Assembly: GCA_964454355.1 (NCBI GenBank)
Contig: CAYVTA010000039.1
Span: 1 to 17,053 of the forward strand
DNA length: 17,053 nucleotides
Direction: 5' to 3'
Source of the DNA: UBA1081 sp964454355
GTDB taxonomy: Bacteria > Bacillota > Clostridia > Oscillospirales > Acutalibacteraceae
How positions within the stretch are numbered: the stretch's first letter is position 1; each line of letters starts with the position of its first letter. Shown in pieces: positions 6,901 to 13,114 of this stretch. Below the pieces are notes generated by a model. It saw only the letters and a program-made list of their open reading frames with translations. It had not been told where the DNA came from and searched no databases. The translations under genes were made by a program, and so were the position numbers.

Positions 6901-7866
6901 AATATCCCTTCAGCAGTAACATATATAGGAGACGAGGCGTTCTATTACTGTGAAGAACTCCTTACTCTTACAATTCCCGAAACAGTTACATATCTCGGCG
7001 AATATGCATTCTATGGCTGTGAAGATCTTATGACTGCAAATATTCCTGCATCAATTACAGAAATTCCCGATGGTCTTTTCAGTCGTTGTAAGAGCCTTAC
7101 AAGCATTACTCTTCCCGAAGGTACAACTATTATCGGTGATTATGCATTCTATCGCTGTTCAAGCCTTGAAAGCATTTCAATCCCCGAAACAGTAACTGAG
7201 ATTGGCTCTTATGCTTTTGCAGGCTGTGAGAAAATCAAGGAAGTAACTGTTCCGGAAGGTGTCCTTTCAATCGGTGATTGTGCATTCGGTTATATCTATG
7301 AAGAAGAAGTTGACGAATACGGCTATGTTATCAACAGTAAAATGGTTGTAGACGAAGAGTTTGTTCTTACAGGTATTATCGGCACTGCAGCAGAGACATA
7401 CGCAGCAGAGAATGATATTACATTTAACGGCGTTCTTGGTGCAAATCCCGAGCTTGGTCTTAACGAAGGCAGCACTATCGTTATAAATGCCGAGGCTCTT
7501 CAGGTAACTATTGCTGACAATTCAACCGTTACAGCAGTTCTTGAGCAGATTTCCAATGAAACTGTTAAGATTTATGGTGCAGATGGCGTTGAACTTGCAG
7601 CAGATGCTCTTGTAGGTACAGGTGCAGTTATCAAAATTATGTACGGTGAAGAAGTTCTTTCTGAGTACACAGTTCTTGTTCTTTGCGATATCGACGGTAA
7701 TGGTAAGGCAACTGCGGCAGACGCAAGACTTGCTCTTAGAAATTCTGCAAAGCTTGACACTCTTGAGGGTGTTTACCTTGCAGCCGCTGACGTTGATGCA
7801 AACGAAAAGGTTACTGCAGCAGACGCAAGATATATTCTTCGTAAGTCAGCAAAACTTGAAGGCTGA
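3967..7866 (+). CDS. Secreted dockerin / cohesin-like / leucine-rich-repeat protein
   Basis: The 1299-residue protein is exported; the signal peptide covers residues 1-25, with cleavage after V-F-A. It then reads as follows. A type I dockerin (39-96) has calcium loops starting at Asp40 and Asp74. A cohesin-like beta domain covers about 114-236. Cys/His/Tyr-rich repeats (240-330) follow. About 28 BspA-type (LRR_5) repeats of the form A-F-x-x-C...I-P...V-T-x-I-G occupy about 356-1108, broken by three non-repeat islands (about 456-486, 739-777, 903-940). The repeats end in a capping segment (to 1156), then a linker domain (1157-1238). A second dockerin at the very end (1241-1299) has loops at Asp1241 and Asp1275. 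Dockerins bind cohesins, so the protein is probably attached to a scaffold, or links scaffolds. BspA repeats usually mediate adhesion or ligand binding. No catalytic domain is visible. It has its own promoter, leader hairpin, AGGAGG site and terminator, so it is monocistronic. The cohesin call is by fold pattern and is the least certain part. Confidence 0.88.
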   Translation: MVKKLLGILLALAMVLTVAAVTVFAEDESDVAVESYVLGDVDADGYVTSTDARMTLRKSAGLATLSDAEFAAADVNGDGDINAYDARTILRASALLDDELGAPAREYLDADRSDDVYLGMYYDSAVVGSELEVVVYAENMLDMKNANLFFGYDADYLEFVSVAPADSASYDMGVGNNLEDGYASWAFVYTQSALDDSDLVVLTFNVLEAGYSEIYCTVGTWEGTEVPYDTGIGIYAYEEHVHDYTYSVVVTPASCYSDGYTTYTCSCGDSYTADWVYSGHSYTTTVTEPTCTSSGYTTYSCSACGYSYTTDYTYSNGHTYVDSLYCTSCDNCAFSYSLDKDGNAIITYCYWNVSGKISIPDKIDGHTVVSIGEYAFDWCESITSVTIPATVKTIAYEAFYGCTALESVSIGGGVTDIYDYAFANCTSLTSVTLPASVTSLGDGVFRGCTSLEKIIVNANNTAYSSDSNGILYNKDKTEILACPPATALTSVTIPATVTKIGDSAFYACSAVTEIVIPDTVTEIGNRAFYNCNKLLKLEIPAGVTEIGEYAFSECDKITTLVIPEGVTKLSDGLFYGCERLTFLTLPTAYTEIGDSTFGYCEGLTSIEIPETVTEIGSYAFGSCTYLSSITLPSGITEIKDSTFYRCHALTSIDIPEGVTSIGYDAFYYCKKLLSVTIPSTVTEIGAYAFEDCYNLDAIVIPEGVTDIGAGAFRDCTSLESITLPSTLIHVGSDIIYNTAYSNDASNWTDGVLYMGTFLLDVNKEELPTDYTIKDGTTVISNSAFYYAYNLESITIPKGLKTIGDYAFEECDALKKATIYYGVTEIGNYAFAYCYDLKSIGIPSSVTTIGYNAFYDCYSIESITIPASVTEIGSYAFAYCDSLTSITLPDSNPVIGTHAFYSCGYYDDYDNWQDNMLYIGNYLIKTNYRGSGKLTVKDGTIQIAGGAFEDCYAEEIVLPESVTIIGDSAFSWCYELEKVNIPSAVTYIGDEAFYYCEELLTLTIPETVTYLGEYAFYGCEDLMTANIPASITEIPDGLFSRCKSLTSITLPEGTTIIGDYAFYRCSSLESISIPETVTEIGSYAFAGCEKIKEVTVPEGVLSIGDCAFGYIYEEEVDEYGYVINSKMVVDEEFVLTGIIGTAAETYAAENDITFNGVLGANPELGLNEGSTIVINAEALQVTIADNSTVTAVLEQISNETVKIYGADGVELAADALVGTGAVIKIMYGEEVLSEYTVLVLCDIDGNGKATAADARLALRNSAKLDTLEGVYLAAADVDANEKVTAADARYILRKSAKLEG
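4684..4956 (+). repeat. Cys-rich tandem repeats in the LRR protein
   Basis: Two full units and one partial unit follow the pattern H-x-Y...P-x-C...G-Y-T-T-Y-x-C-x-C-G-x-S-Y, with C-x-C or C-x-x-C pairs (residues 240-330). They resemble small knuckle-like modules common in secreted proteins of gut Clostridia. Metal binding or disulfide formation is possible but not shown by the sequence. Confidence 0.7.
5032..7290 (+). repeat. About 28 BspA-type leucine-rich repeats
   Basis: Units of roughly 23 residues repeat the string S-I-T-I-P-x-x-V-T-E-I-G-x-Y-A-F-x-x-C-x-x-L. At DNA level the codons for T-E-I-G and Y-A-F recur with small changes, which makes the tract prone to recombination and to assembly collapse. 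Repeat 15 lacks the usual Cys. Confidence 0.9.
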
Positions 7867-7888
7867 TCTTAACTTTGGTTAAAAATTT

Positions 7889-7922
7889 AAGTCCCTAAGA
7901 CCTGAGTCTTAGGGACTTTTTT
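7889..7922. terminator. Strong bidirectional terminator between convergent genes
   Basis: A perfect 13-bp stem (AAGTCCCTAAGAC/GTCTTAGGGACTT, arms 7889-7901 and 7906-7918, loop CTGA) is followed by a T-run on the plus strand. An A/T-rich tract on the left serves the minus strand. It ends the LRR gene and overlaps the 3' end of the lipoprotein gene. Confidence 0.93.
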
Positions 7923-8446
7923 CATTGGGTGAAATCCTCTGCTGCCTGCACATATTCACAGCAGAATACGATATATTCGGAATTAGAAGAAAAAATAAAT
8001 TTATATCTTAATGCTGAATAGGTTTCAAACAGATCCGAGAAATAGAAGTTGATGTTATTTAAGCTCAAAGATTCATTAAGCTCAGCACTTTCATTATCAG
8101 AAAGTGTACAGAAGCACTCAATGATTGCGGCTGTAAAAGATTTGAAAGCATTTCTTTGTCCGTCTGTGGTCATTTTTGATTTTTCTGCTGTGACACATAT
8201 GGAATCAATGTTGTTTTCTTCATCAACTACCATTGAAAGTATTATGTCGTCTTCTGAACACAAACTGAAATATACATGATACGCTCCGTTATACAAAAAC
8301 ATATCAAAATAGTCAAAGGCATAGTGTTCGTTAACTTCACCTAATCGTTCTGACAGCATTTCATAATCAGGCCGGCTGTTTTCCGAACAAGCCGAAAACG
8401 AAAACAATACAAAAAGAATCAGTATCGGTGCCAAAACTTTCTTCAT
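7922..8446 (-). CDS. Small lipoprotein of unknown function
   Basis: The 174-residue protein has a clear lipoprotein signal (M-K-K, hydrophobic core, lipobox F-S-A-C with Cys20), so it should be anchored to the outer face of the membrane. The mature part is acidic, rich in Phe, Tyr and Ser, and has no motif I recognise. It contains several Cys residues beyond the lipidated one (in S-L-C-S, I-C-V, E-C-F-C and F-C-C-E). ATG 8446 is chosen over the GTG 9 nt upstream because AAAGGAG (8455-8461) lies 8 nt from this ATG but touches the GTG. A perfect inverted repeat covers the Shine-Dalgarno and a -10-like box. It faces the LRR gene across a terminator, so the two are not co-transcribed. A joint role at the cell surface is only a possibility. 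Confidence 0.8.
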   Translation of the reverse strand: MKKVLAPILILFVLFSFSACSENSRPDYEMLSERLGEVNEHYAFDYFDMFLYNGAYHVYFSLCSEDDIILSMVVDEENNIDSICVTAEKSKMTTDGQRNAFKSFTAAIIECFCTLSDNESAELNESLSLNNINFYFSDLFETYSALRYKFIFSSNSEYIVFCCEYVQAAEDFTQ

Positions 8447-8457
8447 GAGAAACACTC

Positions 8458-8483
8458 CTTTGTACCATTATATTAGTACAAAG
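8458..8483. promoter_or_regulatory. Perfect inverted repeat over the lipoprotein start region
   Basis: CTTTGTAC (8458-8465) and GTACAAAG (8476-8483) flank 10 nt that contain TATAAT on the minus strand (8467-8472). The left arm overlaps the Shine-Dalgarno. It may be a repressor operator, or an RNA hairpin masking the ribosome site if transcription starts further upstream. Confidence 0.55.
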
Positions 8484-8570
8484 AGGAACGTAGAACAAAG
8501 GAGCTGTAAAAAAACACTTTTTTACGCCAACTTTTATTTTTTGGTTGCTTTTTTATTTAAAAATTTATGC

Positions 8571-8591
8571 GTAGCCCTTTTCGCCGACTAC
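8571..8591 (-). terminator. Weak terminator-like hairpin at the end of the GNAT gene
   Basis: GTAGTC pairs with GGCTAC on the minus strand (six pairs, one G-T), followed by an AT-rich tract. The stop codon lies inside the left arm. A second AU-only hairpin (8506-8525) lies further on. Neither is strong, so read-through into the lipoprotein gene is plausible. Confidence 0.3.
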
Positions 8592-9085
8592 ACTTTTTTT
8601 TCATCCCCTTTAAGCTTGTATTCCATGTAAATACGCTGTTTTGACATTCCGCAGCTTTCATAGAACTTTATTGCGTTTTCGTTGAAAGCCCATACGTTAA
8701 GCTCACAAATGCTGCAATCCTCATCAACTGCCATCTGCTTAGTCGTCTCCATGAGCATTTTACCTATACCGTGCTTTCTGAATTGGGAATCAACACAGAC
8801 GTCGTCAATATACATCTTTTTCTGACCGATAATGATTCCGTCATTTTCAGTGGTATAAATTTTTGATATGGTGTAACCTAAAACATAATCGACTTCGTTT
8901 ACGGCAACGAAAATAATTTCATTATCATCTGCAATTTTCTTTTCTACATCTTCAATACCGTATTTTGCTCCGCCTCCCGCATAAATATCGGGTCTTCCTT
9001 TGTGATGAAGCTCTGCTATCGTTTCAAGAAGCTGAGCGATTCTGTGAGCATCCTGCTTTTGAGCACGTCTTATTTTTATTTCCAT
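8588..9085 (-). CDS. GNAT-family N-acetyltransferase
   Basis: The 165-residue protein has the Gcn5-related acetyltransferase fold and would transfer an acetyl group from acetyl-CoA to an unknown amine. The acetyl-CoA pyrophosphate loop R-K-H-G-I-G (103-108, R-x-x-G-x-G) follows a beta strand I-D-D-V-C-V. The downstream motif N-x-x-A-I-K-F-Y (135-142) followed by C-G-M is the usual motif B. The N-terminus I-R-R-A-Q-x-x-D-A is typical of single-domain GNATs. No membrane segment or extra domain is seen. ATG 9085 has an AAGAAGGA ribosome site and a consensus promoter upstream. The substrate cannot be named from the sequence. Confidence 0.9.
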   Translation of the reverse strand: MEIKIRRAQKQDAHRIAQLLETIAELHHKGRPDIYAGGGAKYGIEDVEKKIADDNEIIFVAVNEVDYVLGYTISKIYTTENDGIIIGQKKMYIDDVCVDSQFRKHGIGKMLMETTKQMAVDEDCSICELNVWAFNENAIKFYESCGMSKQRIYMEYKLKGDEKKV

Positions 9086-9116
9086 CCGTTTTGTCCTTCT
9101 TCTTCCTTTTTCTTAA

Positions 9117-9145
9117 TTTATAACATATAAAAATTTGCATGTCAA
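9117..9145 (-). promoter_or_regulatory. Promoter of the GNAT gene
   Basis: On the minus strand a perfect TTGACA (9140-9145) is followed after 17 nt by TATAAA (9117-9122). The transcript would start about 25 nt before the ATG. Confidence 0.8.
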
Positions 9146-9154
9146 TTTAATCGG

Positions 9155-9183
9155 TTGACAATCAGACGAATATTTTGTATTAT
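9155..9183 (+). promoter_or_regulatory. Promoter of the ymdB-type gene
   Basis: A perfect TTGACA (9155-9160) is followed after 17 nt by TATTAT (9178-9183). Its -35 box is 9 nt from the -35 box of the divergent GNAT promoter. Transcription from here excludes an in-frame ATG at 9175 as the start of the downstream gene. Confidence 0.8.
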
Positions 9184-9228
9184 TTAATGTGTATTATTTA
9201 TTATAAACTTTACGAGTGGGGATGCCTG

Positions 9229-10002
9229 ATGAATTTACTTGCAATCGGTGATGTTGTAGGCTCTTTGGGCTGTGAATTTCTGAGAAAAACACTGCCGGCT
9301 TTCAAAAAAGTTAAAAATATTGATATCTGCATTGTTAACGGTGAAAATTCGGCTCCGGGGAACGGAATTATTCCTCAATCCGCAAATCATATTCTTGACA
9401 GCGGTGCCGACCTTATAACAACGGGAAATCATGCACTTCGCCGTTTTGAGATTTACGATAAATTCGATGAAGAGGGCTATCCTATGATACGCCCTGCAAA
9501 TTTCTATAAGACTGCCCCGGGTAAAGGGTATTACATCATTGACAAAGGCTTTATTCAGATTGCGGTTATCAATCTGATGGGTGTGGTTTATCTTGAAAAT
9601 AATGAAAACCCCTTTGACTGTGTTGACAGAATACTTGAGCAGGTAAAGGATTGCAGAATAAAGATTTTGGATTTTCATGCAGAGGCAACAGCAGAAAAAA
9701 GAGCAATGGGCTTTTATCTGGACGGAAAAATATCTGCGATGTTCGGTACACATACCCATGTGCCTACTGCTGACGCTCAGGTTTTGCCAAAAGGAACGGG
9801 CTATATAACCGATTTGGGAATGACCGGTCCCATTCATTCCGTTCTGGGTATCAAGCCGGAGCTTGCAATTGAAAAGACACGAACAAATTTACCCGTAAAG
9901 TTTGAAAATTCTGAAGGCGACTGCAAAATGGAGGGATGTATCTTTGAAATCGACAACAAAACAGGCAAGACACTCTCGGTGGAGCAGGTCATTATCACTT
10001 AG
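9229..10002 (+). CDS. ymdB: YmdB-family metallophosphoesterase
   Basis: The 257-residue protein belongs to the YmdB/TIGR00282 calcineurin-like phosphodiesterases. The Bacillus member hydrolyses 2',3'-cyclic nucleotides and affects biofilm and motility decisions. The binuclear metal-site motifs are intact: G-D-V-V-G (Asp8), N-G-E-N (Glu39, Asn40), G-N-H (Asn67, His68), D-F-H-A-E-A-T (His150) and G-T-H-T-H-V-P-T-A-D (His175, His177). After G-N-H the usual W-D is replaced by A-L-R-R. The gene has its own promoter. ATG 9229, with GGGG about 7 nt upstream, matches the family N-terminus. The downstream lipoprotein gene overlaps the last 59 nt, so the two are co-transcribed. The family assignment is firm; the cellular role is by analogy. 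Confidence 0.94.
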   Translation: MNLLAIGDVVGSLGCEFLRKTLPAFKKVKNIDICIVNGENSAPGNGIIPQSANHILDSGADLITTGNHALRRFEIYDKFDEEGYPMIRPANFYKTAPGKGYYIIDKGFIQIAVINLMGVVYLENNENPFDCVDRILEQVKDCRIKILDFHAEATAEKRAMGFYLDGKISAMFGTHTHVPTADAQVLPKGTGYITDLGMTGPIHSVLGIKPELAIEKTRTNLPVKFENSEGDCKMEGCIFEIDNKTGKTLSVEQVIIT

Positions 10003-11488
10003 AATCATAAGTCTTGTTACATTATGTGCCATTTTTGTCTGCAGTTTTTCCGGCTGTGACGATACTGTTGTTGCAACGGAGGCTGAAACAGTTTTTGACA
10101 AAACCGTTCAGGTGCAGACATCAACTCAGTCTCTCAGCTTAGGATACTCATCAAGCGATTCTCTTAATCCGTATTTTATTTCAACAGATCTTAATTCGGA
10201 TTTGATTTCTCTTGTTTTTGAGTCGCTTTTTTATGTGGATGAAACTTTCTGTGCATCAAACGGTTTGGCAACACTGCATTATCTGACAGACAGCACACTT
10301 ACTGTTAAGCTTGATACAACGGCGGCGTTTTCTGACGGTGTACAGTTTTCTTCAGCAGATGTAGTTTATTCTTTCAACCTTGCCAAAAGCTCAGATAAAT
10401 ATAAAAACAGCCTGAAATATATTGAGTCTGCTGTCTCCGGCGGCAGTGATACCGTTAATTTTACATTGACCGGACTTTATGAAACAGCCCAGGAGAGCCT
10501 GACTTTTCCAATTGTAAAGAGCAATACGGCAGATTATGCTGACAGTATTCCGATCGGAACGGGGATGTATTCGATTTCGGTAAACAGTTCAGATGTAACG
10601 CTTAATTATAATCCGTATTGCAGAAAACCGTCTGCAAATATTTCTACTGTTGAGTTGCAGCCTCTTGATGATTATTCCACACTTGTGCATACATTGGAGC
10701 TTGGAAAAATAGATGCATATTTCGATGATTTGTCTTCGGGCAGTTATTCTCAGGCAAATGCACAGACATCAAAAACAAATATGTCAAATCTTGTTTTTCT
10801 GGGAATGAACAGCAATTCTTACGGGCTTTCATCCTCTTCGGTAAGGAAAGCTGTTTATTATTCAATTAACAGACAGTCCATAGTTACAAATTCATTTAAA
10901 AATTATGCAGTTGAGAGCTATACGCCTTATCATCCTGATTGGTATGCATATACTTCATCGGGATATGATACTTCGGTGTTTGCACTTGATTATTCAAAGG
11001 CTCAGTCCCTTATGGCAGCCGCCGGCTTTAATGATACACTTAATTATACCCTGATAGTATATTCCGGCAATAATTTCAAAATTGCGGCGGCAAAGGAAAT
11101 ACAGGCAAGTCTTTTGAATATCGGTATTAATGTGACTATAAGGGAGCTTACCTGGGACAGCTATAAATTGGCTCTTATTGAGGGTAATTATGATCTTTAT
11201 ATCGGAGAAATCAAGCTTCCCGGAAATATGGATATGTGGGCTTTGTTTTCAGACAGCAAAGCGGTTTACGGCGTTTCCGCATCTGATACGACAGGTGCAG
11301 CTTACAGCGAATTTGCATCGGGGAATATCTCGCTTAATGCGTTGACAGATTCCTTCCTTCAGAATATGCCTTTTGCTCCTATCTGTTACAGAAAAGGTGT
11401 ACTCGTTTATGCAAAAGAGATTACCCCCTCTGCAGATTGCGATGCGGATAATGTTTATAAGAATATCTATGAATGGAACAAACAATAA
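9944..11488 (+). CDS. Family 5 ABC substrate-binding lipoprotein, TTG start
   Basis: The 514-residue protein resembles the peptide/solute-binding (SBP_bac_5, DppA/OppA) proteins that capture ligands outside the membrane for ABC importers. It has a basic N-terminus (about 20 residues), a hydrophobic core and a lipobox F-S-G-C (Cys38). The hallmark L-N-P-Y follows (about 74-77), then F-S-D-G (129-132) and S-A-D-V-V-Y-S-F (about 136-143). The C-terminal half carries the S-S-V-R-K-A-V-Y-Y-S-I-N-R-Q pattern. It is unusually rich in Ser and Tyr. TTG 9944 is chosen because GGAGGG (9930-9935) lies 8 nt upstream. The ATG at 9902 lacks such a site and would give a very long pre-signal region. No permease or ATPase gene follows; the next gene has its own promoter, so this is an orphan binding protein here. 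The ligand is unknown. Confidence 0.87.
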   Translation: MKSTTKQARHSRWSRSLSLRIISLVTLCAIFVCSFSGCDDTVVATEAETVFDKTVQVQTSTQSLSLGYSSSDSLNPYFISTDLNSDLISLVFESLFYVDETFCASNGLATLHYLTDSTLTVKLDTTAAFSDGVQFSSADVVYSFNLAKSSDKYKNSLKYIESAVSGGSDTVNFTLTGLYETAQESLTFPIVKSNTADYADSIPIGTGMYSISVNSSDVTLNYNPYCRKPSANISTVELQPLDDYSTLVHTLELGKIDAYFDDLSSGSYSQANAQTSKTNMSNLVFLGMNSNSYGLSSSSVRKAVYYSINRQSIVTNSFKNYAVESYTPYHPDWYAYTSSGYDTSVFALDYSKAQSLMAAAGFNDTLNYTLIVYSGNNFKIAAAKEIQASLLNIGINVTIRELTWDSYKLALIEGNYDLYIGEIKLPGNMDMWALFSDSKAVYGVSASDTTGAAYSEFASGNISLNALTDSFLQNMPFAPICYRKGVLVYAKEITPSADCDADNVYKNIYEWNKQ

Positions 11489-11526
11489 TTGTGTATTTTG
11501 CATTGTGCATTAAATTATTGTTGCTC

Positions 11527-11555
11527 TTGACTTTATTCATTAATCAAACTATAAT
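11527..11555 (+). promoter_or_regulatory. Promoter of the ddl-DUF1934-argS operon
   Basis: TTGACT (11527-11532) and a perfect TATAAT (11550-11555) are separated by 17 nt, about 40 nt upstream of the ddl start. It separates ddl from the binding-protein gene. Confidence 0.82.
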
Positions 11556-11597
11556 TGTATATACTAAAATGAGATAATTTGCACTCGGAGTGGTTTT

Positions 11598-12656
11598 ATG
11601 AAAAACGTTCTCATTCTTTTCGGTGGAAAGAGCAGTGAATATGAGGTTTCGTTACAGTCTGCGTTTTCCGTTATTTCAAATATACCAAAGGATAAATATA
11701 CTGTAACCCTGTTGGGTATTACAAAAGATGGCAGATGGCTGGTTTTTGAAGGCAATGCCGACAAAATTCGTTCGGGAGAGTGGTTCAGTGATAATTGCTC
11801 ATCTGCAATGATATCTACGGATTTCGGTGACAGCTCGGTTATTGTTTTCAGAGAAAACGGTGCGGAAAAAATACATATTGATGCTTGTTTTCCTGTTTTG
11901 CACGGCAAAAACGGTGAGGACGGAACAGTGCAGGGACTTCTTGAGCTTTCGGGCATTCCTTATGTAGGCTGTGATACTCTTTCCAGTGCAATGTGCATGG
12001 ATAAGGCAATAACTAATATGACTGCTGACAGTGCAGCTATTCCCCAGGCAAAGTGGCTCGGCATTACAAAGTACGATTATTATAAAGACAGAGATTCCTT
12101 TGTAAACGCTTGTATAGATAAGTTAGGATTGCCTGTGTTTATCAAACCTGCAAATGCAGGTTCTTCCGTTGGTATCTCGAAGGCAAAAAGCATTGAAGAT
12201 ATCTATACTGCTATGGATACGGCATTTAAAGAGGATTCAAAAGTCGTCGCTGAAGAATATATTGATGGCAGGGAAGTCGAATGTGCAGTGCTGGGAAACA
12301 GTGAGCCTGTAGCTTCCGTTCTCGGTGAAATAAAACCTGCAAGCGAGTTCTACGACTATGAAGCAAAGTATATCAATAATGATTCCGTTTTGTGTATTCC
12401 TGCACAGCTTGATGATGCTGTTTCCGAAGAGGTAAGGGCTTATGCCGTAAAAGCGTACAAAGCAATGGGCTGTTCCGGACTTTCCAGAGTAGATTTCTTT
12501 GTCAGAAAAAGTGACGGTAAGGTTATGTTTAACGAAATAAACACGCTTCCCGGTTTTACACCCATCAGTATGTATTCAAAAATGCTGGATGCTTCGGGAA
12601 TTCCTTATCCCGAGCTTATTGACAGACTTATTAATTTAGCATTGGAAGAAAAATAA
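11598..12656 (+). CDS. ddl: D-alanine--D-alanine ligase
   Basis: The 352-residue ATP-grasp enzyme joins two D-alanines for the peptidoglycan pentapeptide in the cytoplasm. Visible motifs are the N-terminal F-G-G-K-S-S-E-Y-E-V-S (8-18, with the conserved Glu16), L-H-G-K-N-G-E-D-G (101-109), the ATP-binding F-I-K-P-A-N-A-G-S-S-V-G (181-192), E-F-Y-D-Y-E-A-K-Y (250-258), C-S-G-L-S-R-V-D-F (292-300) and the metal site N-E-I-N-T-L-P-G-F-T (312-321). Several stretches resemble the VanG clade. The Tyr in F-Y-D-Y, where D-Ser ligases of the VanC/VanG type generally have Phe, and the ending S-M-Y, favour D-Ala-D-Ala ligase. No vanT or vanXY partner is nearby, so housekeeping use is likely. GGAG lies 7 nt before the ATG. 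It overlaps the next gene by one base. Confidence 0.95.
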   Translation: MKNVLILFGGKSSEYEVSLQSAFSVISNIPKDKYTVTLLGITKDGRWLVFEGNADKIRSGEWFSDNCSSAMISTDFGDSSVIVFRENGAEKIHIDACFPVLHGKNGEDGTVQGLLELSGIPYVGCDTLSSAMCMDKAITNMTADSAAIPQAKWLGITKYDYYKDRDSFVNACIDKLGLPVFIKPANAGSSVGISKAKSIEDIYTAMDTAFKEDSKVVAEEYIDGREVECAVLGNSEPVASVLGEIKPASEFYDYEAKYINNDSVLCIPAQLDDAVSEEVRAYAVKAYKAMGCSGLSRVDFFVRKSDGKVMFNEINTLPGFTPISMYSKMLDASGIPYPELIDRLINLALEEK

Positions 12657-13069
12657 TGAAAAAGGATATTCTTATTACGATTAATGATTCTCATACTGCA
12701 GAAGGCAACACTGATTCTTATGAAATGACCACAAGAGGTACGTTTGAGGGTTATGACTTCAATTATGTCGTGGAGTATGACGAACAGTATGATGAGCTTG
12801 CGGGCTGTCATACGATAATGACAGTGAAAGATGGAAAATGCGTTACCATCGTGCGTTCGGGAAGCTATCCGTCGGAGCTTACCATAGAAAGAGGAAAGCG
12901 TCATAACTGTCAGTACAACACTCCTTACGGCTCAATGCTCATCGGTATTGTAGCTCAGAAAGTCAAATCCAAGGTGAAAGACGGTACAGGTACTCTTGAA
13001 TTGAAATATACCATTGACTTTTATGGCGGCGTTGCCAGTGAGAACAGCTTAAAAATCAAATTTGATTAA
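12656..13069 (+). CDS. DUF1934 (YwiB-like) small beta-barrel protein
   Basis: The 137-residue protein matches DUF1934, a calycin-like beta-barrel family of unknown function that includes Bacillus YwiB. Typical features are the alternating strands with G-x-Y-x-F-x-Y-x-V-E-Y-D-E, the central R-x-G-x-x-x-S-x-L-x-I-E-R-G, and the C-terminal G-x-L-x-L-x-Y-x-I-D-F-x-G near 110-130. There is no signal peptide or membrane segment. Its ATG overlaps the ddl stop (TAATG), with a GGAAG ribosome site inside ddl, so translation is probably coupled. argS follows 45 nt downstream, and YwiB is also next to argS in Bacillus, so the neighbourhood is conserved although its meaning is unknown. Confidence 0.88.
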   Translation: MKKDILITINDSHTAEGNTDSYEMTTRGTFEGYDFNYVVEYDEQYDELAGCHTIMTVKDGKCVTIVRSGSYPSELTIERGKRHNCQYNTPYGSMLIGIVAQKVKSKVKDGTGTLELKYTIDFYGGVASENSLKIKFD

Positions 13070-13114
13070 ATTGGTATATTATACATTGTAAATTGATAAA
13101 GGATGAATAATAAA

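Noticed and set aside
9235..9837. 200-residue minus-strand reading frame inside the ymdB-type gene
   Set aside because: It is antisense to well-conserved coding sequence and lacks start signals.
11598..12656. Vancomycin-resistance (VanG-type D-Ala-D-Ser) operon
   Set aside because: The signature residues favour D-Ala, and no vanR, vanS, vanT or vanXY gene is present.
13054..13067. Palindrome AATCAAATTTGATT at the end of the DUF1934 gene as a terminator
   Set aside because: It has no loop and no T-run, and argS follows in the same operon.
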